Part shown: positions 6,404 through 10,471 of the stretch, piece after piece
Layout of the letters: the number at the start of each line of letters is the position of its first letter
How positions within the stretch are numbered: the first letter of the stretch is position 1
From: an uncultured Selenomonadaceae bacterium
Lineage (GTDB): Bacteria > Bacillota_C > Negativicutes > Selenomonadales > Selenomonadaceae
Assembly (NCBI GenBank): GCA_946402475.1
Contig: CAMIWP010000017.1
Span: 1 to 10,471, forward strand
Reading direction: 5' to 3'
Length of the DNA stretch: 10,471 bases
The notes under the pieces: generated by a model
Database searches by the model: none
What the model was told of the DNA's origin: nothing
Seen by the model: only the letters and a program-made list of their open reading frames with translations
Program-made: the position numbers and the translations under genes

Positions 6404-7501
6404 TCACTTGATACTGTTCAAGCGCGCCGCCAGCACTTCGGCGGATTCATCTCCCTCTGCGGGAACCAGGATGGCCTGGGGGCCAAGCATAACCGTTCCG
6501 TTCTCCACGTGGGCGGAGGATGATGCGTGACCGTGATTGTATGCCGCCGCCAGGTTTCCCAGGACAAAATAGGAACGCTCCATGGAACTCATCCCATTTG
6601 CCGGAGCGGGGGTGACGAACTTTTTTCCGTTCACGAGGACGGATCCTTTCTCCGCCGTCACATGATTGCCGCTGAATTCATAGAGCTGCGCCACGTACTT
6701 ATCCCGACGGGCTTCCGTATTGGGATGATCCGAGGGGTTGAGGAGCATGCTGCCGATGTCCTGCTTCTGGTTTCCCATGAGCTCGATGAACTTCTGCATG
6801 ACCGCGGCGCATGCGCCGGGGTTGTAGCCGGTGCGGATCATGTACTCGAAAGCGAGGCCGTCCGCCTCCCACTCATGCTGCTTGTTCCCGTGGACAATGG
6901 AATGATTGAGGGCCAGATTGCCGATGACGCCGCTCAGGGCGGAGCCTCCTGTCAGGGCCACGGCTGCCTGGGCGATCAAGGTCTTGTCGATCTGGGAGGA
7001 AATGCCCCTGATGACGTGATCCTTCTGTCCGTGCCCCATTTCATGGCCCACGATGGCGGCGATCTCGTCGTCACTCACGATATGACGGAAGGTCCCGCTG
7101 TTCACCATCATCACATGTCCCATGGAGCAGGCGGCGTTGATGTCGCTTTTCTGGTTGATGAAATAGGCATAAGGAAGATTGTGTATGCTGGGGTCCACCT
7201 CCGCCACGGCATTGGTGAGATTTCCCATGATCACTTCAAATCTTTGGTTCAGCTCACTATCGTCGTTCACTTGATATTTTTCTTTCAACTGGGCCAGAAT
7301 CTCCTGCTGTCCCTCCGGCGTCGAATTGAGCTTCTTGAAGTAGTTCATCACCTGCTGTTTCTGCTGTGCTACCTGAGCCACTCCGATGCCGAGTCCAATG
7401 AGATTCCCCACATCCATGGCAGAAGCCGCAGGCGCCGAGAGCAGGGAAAAGCTCACGGCAATCCCCGTGATCAGGGACAGCATCTTTTTTTTCAGAAACA
7501 T
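6404..7501 (-). CDS. Exported M48-family zinc metalloprotease with an extra C-terminal region
   Basis: The protein is a predicted zinc endopeptidase of family M48 acting outside the cytoplasmic membrane. I place the start at the ATG at 7501, which follows AGAGGTGA closely; a GTG at 7510, three codons upstream, is a real alternative, with AAGGA before it. From the ATG it has 365 residues. The signal peptide is MFLKKKM plus a hydrophobic core ending APAASA, with cleavage near residue 28. The active site is HEMGH at 153-157, with the third zinc ligand in the EWEAD motif (E210). The usual M48 surroundings are also present: NAACSMGHVMMVNSG before, and LLNPSDHPNTEARRD after at about 254-268. Beyond residue 278 lie some 85 residues that are not part of the core peptidase (KGSVLVNGKKFVTPAP and onward) and have no assignable function. 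Relatives such as BepA and LoiP act in outer-membrane protein quality control. It is the last gene of a minus-strand set, 29 nt after the hydrolase gene. Confidence 0.9.
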   Translation of the reverse strand: MFLKKKMLSLITGIAVSFSLLSAPAASAMDVGNLIGLGIGVAQVAQQKQQVMNYFKKLNSTPEGQQEILAQLKEKYQVNDDSELNQRFEVIMGNLTNAVAEVDPSIHNLPYAYFINQKSDINAACSMGHVMMVNSGTFRHIVSDDEIAAIVGHEMGHGQKDHVIRGISSQIDKTLIAQAAVALTGGSALSGVIGNLALNHSIVHGNKQHEWEADGLAFEYMIRTGYNPGACAAVMQKFIELMGNQKQDIGSMLLNPSDHPNTEARRDKYVAQLYEFSGNHVTAEKGSVLVNGKKFVTPAPANGMSSMERSYFVLGNLAAAYNHGHASSSAHVENGTVMLGPQAILVPAEGDESAEVLAARLNSIK

Positions 7502-7530
7502 TTTCGTCACCTCTCAAATCCTTCAAAATC

Positions 7531-8517
7531 CTATTTCTTCTTATTCTTGGGATTCTTTACCTTCAGCCGCTTGTCCAGAAACCGGAACACCTGTTTCATC
7601 ACGTCCTCGTTGCCGTAAAAGTCCGCAGCCCGGTGTCTCCCGCCCGTCACGGACAGAAATGTCACGTTCTTGGAGCCGATGGTGTGCCTCAACCGTTCCG
7701 CAAAGCGCTCGCTCTGGCTGATGGGACAAACATTGTCCGCAGTGCCGTGGACGATAAAGAAGGGAACCGCTTCCGGGCTGATGTAGCGGGTAGGGTCGCT
7801 GAAGGCCACAAGCCCCGGAATGCTCTGGATGGGAGCGCCGTACATCTCCGCACCATAGCTTTCCTCGTTGCGATAGAACAGGGGCCTGATTCCCAGTCGC
7901 TTGAAATCCATGTCCATGCTCACCTCATTCAGCAACGGGAACCATGCCACCACGGCATTCACCCGGCTGCTCTGTCCCTGCCCTCCGGAGGAGAAATCCT
8001 CAAGCTCCATGTGATTCGCGCTGACTCCCACAAAGGAGGCCAGCCTTCCCCCGTGAGATTCCCCCCAGGCAGCCACATGGGAGGTATCCACCCCATACTT
8101 TGAGCCGTTCGCCTTGAGAAAGCGGACGGCGGCCTTGGCATCCGAAACGTCCGCCGGGAAGCGGGCCTCGGGAACCTCCCGATAGTTGACACAGGCTACG
8201 GCGTAGCCCTTGGAGAGGCACATGATCTGCTGGGCCGACCCCTCCATATCCCCCTTGTCTCCCTTCCTGTCATGGAAGAAAACGATGAGAGGAAAGGGCC
8301 CCTTCCCCTTGGTGGGAAGGTAAAGATCCAGCGTTTGCGCTTTGGATGCGTTTCCATAAGCGATATCCTTCCACTGAGTCTGCTGGGCGGCCTCCGACAC
8401 CCGGGAAGAAGAAGGCTGAACATCGGCAGCTTCCGACCCCGCAGGGGACAGGCAAAGCGCTCCGGCGACGGCAAAAGCCGAAAGGATCCGGGACAAGCCC
8501 CGTAGTTTCTTTTTCAT
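7531..8517 (-). CDS. Exported alpha/beta-hydrolase, BD-FAE-like esterase with altered oxyanion motif
   Basis: This is a predicted exported serine esterase of the alpha/beta-hydrolase fold, resembling the BD-FAE (feruloyl/acetyl-xylan esterase) group; the substrate is unknown. I chose the ATG at 8517, preceded by AAAGG nine bases upstream and giving a proper signal peptide (MKKKLRGLSR, hydrophobic core, cleavage near residue 30). The frame is open 20 codons further upstream but that stretch is not signal-like. The 328-residue protein has the nucleophile elbow GESHGG with S154, the acid D261 in HGTADNVCP, and the base H295 in TGGRHRAADF, in the right order and spacing. The strand before the oxyanion hole reads VFFHDRKGDKGD (79-90) where this group normally has HGGGW, so the glycine-rich loop is replaced. 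The C-terminus is strongly basic (LKVKNPKNKKK). It lies between pfkA (90-nt gap) and the M48 gene (29-nt gap) on the same strand, probably within one transcription unit. Confidence 0.85.
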   Translation of the reverse strand: MKKKLRGLSRILSAFAVAGALCLSPAGSEAADVQPSSSRVSEAAQQTQWKDIAYGNASKAQTLDLYLPTKGKGPFPLIVFFHDRKGDKGDMEGSAQQIMCLSKGYAVACVNYREVPEARFPADVSDAKAAVRFLKANGSKYGVDTSHVAAWGESHGGRLASFVGVSANHMELEDFSSGGQGQSSRVNAVVAWFPLLNEVSMDMDFKRLGIRPLFYRNEESYGAEMYGAPIQSIPGLVAFSDPTRYISPEAVPFFIVHGTADNVCPISQSERFAERLRHTIGSKNVTFLSVTGGRHRAADFYGNEDVMKQVFRFLDKRLKVKNPKNKKK

Positions 8518-8543
8518 TCCATACAACCTTTCTTCAAGAAACA

Positions 8544-8573
8544 GATGGATACCCGAATCATCGAGTACCCATC
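8544..8573 (-). terminator. Hairpin after pfkA, possible weak terminator or attenuator
   Basis: Read on the minus strand, GATGGGTAC pairs along its whole length with GTATCCATC (one G-T pair) across a 12-base loop, in the 90-nt gap between pfkA and the esterase gene. It is followed by TGTTTCTTG, only modestly T-rich, so termination would be incomplete. No clear promoter is seen after it, so the downstream genes may depend on read-through from pfkA. Confidence 0.4.
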
Positions 8574-8607
8574 CCATTCACGTCTTCAGTTCAAAAAACT
8601 TCCGCCA

Positions 8608-9570
8608 TCACGCAAGAACCCTTGCCAGGTGTATGTACTCGGGATCCAGCTTCTTCTTGTTCGTCACCGCGTCATGGAGATTAATGGACACCACATTGCC
8701 CTTGTCAAAGCCGAACACGATATCCGACAGACCGGAAATGATGGCCAGGGCGGCCTTCTCCCCCAACTGGGACGCCTTCACCCGGTCGATGACCGAGGGG
8801 GATCCGCCCCGCTGAACATAGCCGAGGATGGACACCCGGGTATCGAGGCCCGTCTTCTCCGAAATCTGCCTGCCGATCTCCTTGCCGCTTCCGGCGCCCT
8901 CCGCAACCACAACAAGAATGTAGCGCTTGCCCGCCTCGTAAGCCAATTTCATCTCCGCGCAGATCTCGTCGAGGTCGTACTCCGCCTCCGGGACGAGGAT
9001 GTACTCCGCGCCGCCGGAGATCCCGGACACCATGGCCAACCAGCCGCTGTTCCTCCCCATGACCTCCAGGACGATGACCCGGCGATGAGCAGAAGCGGTG
9101 TCCCGCAGTTTGTTGATGGCGTCGATGATGGTGTTCGCCGCCGTATCGCAGCCGATGGTGTAGTCGGATCCCCACACATCGTTGTCGATGGTCCCGGGAA
9201 GCCCCACGATGGGAATCCCCGTTTCCTGGGAAAGAAGCTGCGCGCCCCTGAGGCTCCCGTCACCGCCGATGACCACAAGACCCTGTATCCCGCGATCCAC
9301 CAGGTTCTTGTATCCCTGCATGCGCCCCTCCGGGGTTTTCCAGCGCCTGCAGCGGGCCGTTCCCAGGAAAGTGCCTCCCCGTTGGATAATATCTCCCACG
9401 TTCTTGGACTGCATCTCGAACATATCCTCTTCCAACAGGCCATGGTAGCCGTTGTTGATGCCCCAAACCTTCACGCCCACATACAGGGCCGTGCGCACAA
9501 CAGCCCGCGCCGCCGCATTCATTCCTGGGCTGTCGCCGCCGCTGGTCATTACCGCAATGCTCTTCAACAT
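8608..9570 (-). CDS. pfkA: ATP-dependent 6-phosphofructokinase
   Basis: The enzyme phosphorylates fructose 6-phosphate with ATP to fructose 1,6-bisphosphate, the committed step of glycolysis, as a cytoplasmic homotetramer. The ATG at 9570 follows GAGGGGG by seven bases; the 320-residue length equals the bacterial norm. Visible motifs are TSGGDSPGMNAA at 9-20, GGDGS at 102-106, PGTIDND at 125-131 with catalytic D129, MGRNSGW at 171-177, and YVQRGGSPS from 251. G105 in GGDGS marks the ATP-using type; pyrophosphate enzymes have Asp there. Residues known in E. coli PfkA to form the allosteric ADP/phosphoenolpyruvate site are kept at the matching places (R22, R26, R64 and E195), so normal allosteric control is likely. 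It is the first gene of the minus-strand set. In many Firmicutes pyruvate kinase follows pfkA, but here an exported esterase follows. Confidence 0.97.
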   Translation of the reverse strand: MLKSIAVMTSGGDSPGMNAAARAVVRTALYVGVKVWGINNGYHGLLEEDMFEMQSKNVGDIIQRGGTFLGTARCRRWKTPEGRMQGYKNLVDRGIQGLVVIGGDGSLRGAQLLSQETGIPIVGLPGTIDNDVWGSDYTIGCDTAANTIIDAINKLRDTASAHRRVIVLEVMGRNSGWLAMVSGISGGAEYILVPEAEYDLDEICAEMKLAYEAGKRYILVVVAEGAGSGKEIGRQISEKTGLDTRVSILGYVQRGGSPSVIDRVKASQLGEKAALAIISGLSDIVFGFDKGNVVSINLHDAVTNKKKLDPEYIHLARVLA

Positions 9571-9649
9571 GTCAAATCCCCCTCGACGCCAGATATACCG
9601 TAAATCCCCTGCGGGGAAACATCATCCGAATCAAACGTAACCAGTTTTA

Positions 9650-9658
9650 ATCATACCA
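9650..9658 (-). promoter_or_regulatory. Candidate extended -10 promoter of pfkA
   Basis: On the minus strand TGGTATGAT gives a TATGAT -10 box (9655-9650) with the extended TG one base before it, 80 nt upstream of the pfkA start codon. No good -35 is seen at the usual distance (TGGTAT, weak), which fits an extended -10 promoter. The predicted transcript starts near 9643. Confidence 0.5.
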
Positions 9659-9732
9659 CAAAGAAGGCAAATATACCAGAGAGGGCGACAATTTTCCCGC
9701 CTCGTCGAAACGCCAATTTGGATATTTTGCCT

Positions 9733-9762
9733 ATGGCAAAATGTGAACAACTGCGTTATGAC
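9733..9762 (+). promoter_or_regulatory. Upstream promoter of the DUF4234 gene (module copy 2)
   Basis: ATGGCA (9733-9738) and TATGAC (9757-9762) are spaced by 18 bp, as in the copy at 2980. The -10 is weaker than in the other two copies. A perfect palindrome, TTTTGCCTATGGCAAAA at 9725-9741, covers the -35 and may be a repressor or activator site. Confidence 0.5.
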
Positions 9763-9803
9763 AGGATAAACCTGTCGAAACGTCAATTTAGAATGTTTTG
9801 CCT

Positions 9804-9833
9804 ATGGAAAAACCTGAACAATTGCGTTATAAT
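9804..9833 (+). promoter_or_regulatory. Downstream promoter of the DUF4234 gene (module copy 3)
   Basis: ATGGAA (9804-9809) and a perfect TATAAT (9828-9833) are separated by 18 bp. The predicted start is near 9840, giving a leader of about 104 nt. The -35 palindrome is kept with one mismatch (9796-9812). This is probably the main promoter, judging by its -10. Confidence 0.65.
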
Positions 9834-9943
9834 CCCTAGGTATCCTTTCATGGGCTTCCAAGGGGCCGCATTTCCATTCCCTGCAACCCTTCGGTTCCCA
9901 TGGGAGTCAAGAACTGTTCGACTGTATCAAAGGAGGTTTTACC

Positions 9944-10312
9944 ATGAACCAGATTGAAAAAAGAAGCATTCTCCTTGCTGTCGTGCTCTCCATCGTGACC
10001 TGCGCCCTTTACTGCCTCTACTGGGTCTACAAGGTCACAAACGAAGCCCATGCCGCCGCAGGACGGAAAACCACCGCTTCCGGCGGAATGGTCCTCCTCT
10101 ACTCCTTCATCACCTTCGGGATCTATACCTTCTACTGGTTTTACAAGATGGGAGAGACCGTCAATGAGGCAAAGGATCGGTACGGCATCCCCCATGACAG
10201 CAACGGCCCCATCCTCTATCCCATCCTGTCCGTCTTCGGCCTTGGGATCGTCAGCCTCGCCCTGATCCAGGACGGGCTCAATCAGATTGCCGAAGCCTCC
10301 GGCAGTCTTTGA
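9944..10312 (+). CDS. DUF4234 family small membrane protein
   Basis: The ATG at 9944 follows AGGAGG (9931-9936) by seven bases. The 122-residue protein has three predicted membrane segments at about 8-28, 48-67 and 89-108. It shows the hallmark of DUF4234: repeated aromatic-lysine motifs YWVYK (26-30) and YWFYK (64-68), each at the end of a helix that begins with a TxGIYxxY-like pattern, and a final LIQDGLN (108-114). The family has no established function; members occur alone or beside zinc-ribbon proteins in many Firmicutes. It has its own two tandem promoters, divergent from pfkA, and no gene partner on the same strand within the window. Its last 31 bases overlap the 3' end of the convergent DUF1902 gene. 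No terminator is visible after it. Confidence 0.88.
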   Translation: MNQIEKRSILLAVVLSIVTCALYCLYWVYKVTNEAHAAAGRKTTASGGMVLLYSFITFGIYTFYWFYKMGETVNEAKDRYGIPHDSNGPILYPILSVFGLGIVSLALIQDGLNQIAEASGSL

Positions 10313-10471
10313 TGATCGGAAAATTCGCGTCGGGGCAAATTGTTTAATTCGATAATTTCCGGTGCTGCCTGTCGGACACGGCTAATGAGTTCGTCCAATG
10401 ATTCAGATTCCAAAGTCAATGGAATCTCATCACAAATCGCTATCCATACGTTGGCTTCTTCATCCCACATA
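10282..10471 (-). CDS. DUF1902/HicB-like protein, 5' partial at window edge
   Basis: The frame enters from the right edge and stops at 10282. The visible 62 residues read MWDEEANVWIAICDEIP, then LTLESESLDELISRV and AAPEIIELN. This matches the DUF1902 pattern, a HicB-like fold with a W-D-x-E-x-x-V-W-x-A core. The first Met (10468-10470) is probably internal, since family members carry a short beta strand before it, so the start should lie just outside. HicB-type proteins are antitoxins that often pair with a HicA mRNA interferase; some DUF1902 proteins occur alone. Any partner must lie upstream, beyond 10471, because the downstream neighbour is the convergent DUF4234 gene, which it overlaps by 31 bp. 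Confidence 0.75.
   Translation of the reverse strand, partial: MWDEEANVWIAICDEIPLTLESESLDELISRVRQAAPEIIELNNLPRREFSDHQRLPEASAI

Larger units (their letters stand above)
9704..9833 (+). repeat. Imperfect tandem duplication of a promoter module (period 70-71 bp)
   Basis: Two direct copies at 9704-9762 and 9774-9833 agree at about 50 of 60 positions by hand alignment, with one single-base gap. Each begins GTCGAAACG and contains CAATTT, TTTTGCCTATGG, TGAACAA, TGCGTTAT in the same order. The conserved blocks include a -35/-10 pair with an 18-bp spacer, so the duplication yields two tandem promoters for the DUF4234 gene. A short inverted repeat, GACAGG and CCTGTC around ATAAA (9760-9776), lies between the copies. 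Confidence 0.85.
9571..9943. other. 373-bp divergent intergenic region between pfkA and the DUF4234 gene
   Basis: No gene is supported here; the short open frames have no ribosome binding site and no coding character. From left to right it holds the pfkA leader with a small TCCCC/GGGGA hairpin at 9605-9617, the pfkA promoter, then two tandem promoter modules pointing the other way, and a leader of about 104 nt (9840-9943) ending in AGGAGG at 9931-9936 for the DUF4234 gene. Within that leader CATGGG (9849-9854) and CCCATG (9897-9902) could pair at long range, but I see no recognised riboswitch. Confidence 0.7.

Noticed and set aside
6527..7618. 363-codon plus-strand open frame across the M48 protease
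   Set aside because: The minus-strand protein has HExxH and a signal peptide; the plus-strand product is rich in His/Asp/Val and has no family resemblance.
8545..9603. 352-codon plus-strand open frame across pfkA
   Set aside because: It is antisense to an unmistakable 6-phosphofructokinase and has no ribosome binding site or domain signal.
9850..9957. Short leader peptide frame before the DUF4234 gene
   Set aside because: It starts at ATG 9850 and overlaps the true start, but has no convincing ribosome binding site and no repeated regulatory codons that would suggest attenuation.

Overview
The window looks like a stretch of a Firmicutes-type chromosome. I infer the class Negativicutes (Selenomonas-like), because it combines signal-peptide proteins of a kind common there, a MetH whose activation domain is a separate protein, and a moderately GC-rich sequence with AGGAGG-type ribosome binding sites. 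No rRNA, tRNA, CRISPR array or transposase was seen. A perfect 16-bp parS site (ParB centromere site) lies at 3031-3046. Such sites usually cluster near the replication origin, so the window may be origin-proximal.

Layout. (1) 2-2934, plus strand: the 3' part of a MetH activation-domain protein, then a B12-dependent methionine synthase with homocysteine, folate and cobalamin domains but no activation domain of its own; the two genes together make one complete enzyme. (2) 2935-3540: a short promoter-bearing gap with the parS palindrome in the predicted 5' leader, then a small exported protein built of two similar halves. (3) 3541-6402: a strong hairpin, then an exported two-domain SGNH esterase (CE2-like) 16 nt upstream of a membrane HD-GYP protein predicted to degrade cyclic di-GMP, closed by a bidirectional terminator. 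(4) 9570-6404, minus strand: 6-phosphofructokinase, an exported alpha/beta-hydrolase of the BD-FAE type, and an exported M48 metalloprotease, converging on the same terminator. (5) 9571-9943: a 373-bp divergent intergenic region with an imperfect tandem duplication of a promoter module. (6) 9944-10471: a DUF4234 membrane protein, overlapped tail-to-tail by the end of a DUF1902/HicB-like gene that runs off the window.

Working together: the first two genes serve methionine synthesis. The exported esterases and protease on both sides of the central terminator suggest cell-surface or polysaccharide remodelling, one of them possibly co-transcribed with cyclic di-GMP turnover; this is inference. 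The least ordinary signals are non-coding: an extended 34-bp parS palindrome immediately downstream of a promoter, and a promoter module found once upstream of that palindrome and twice in tandem upstream of the DUF4234 gene.
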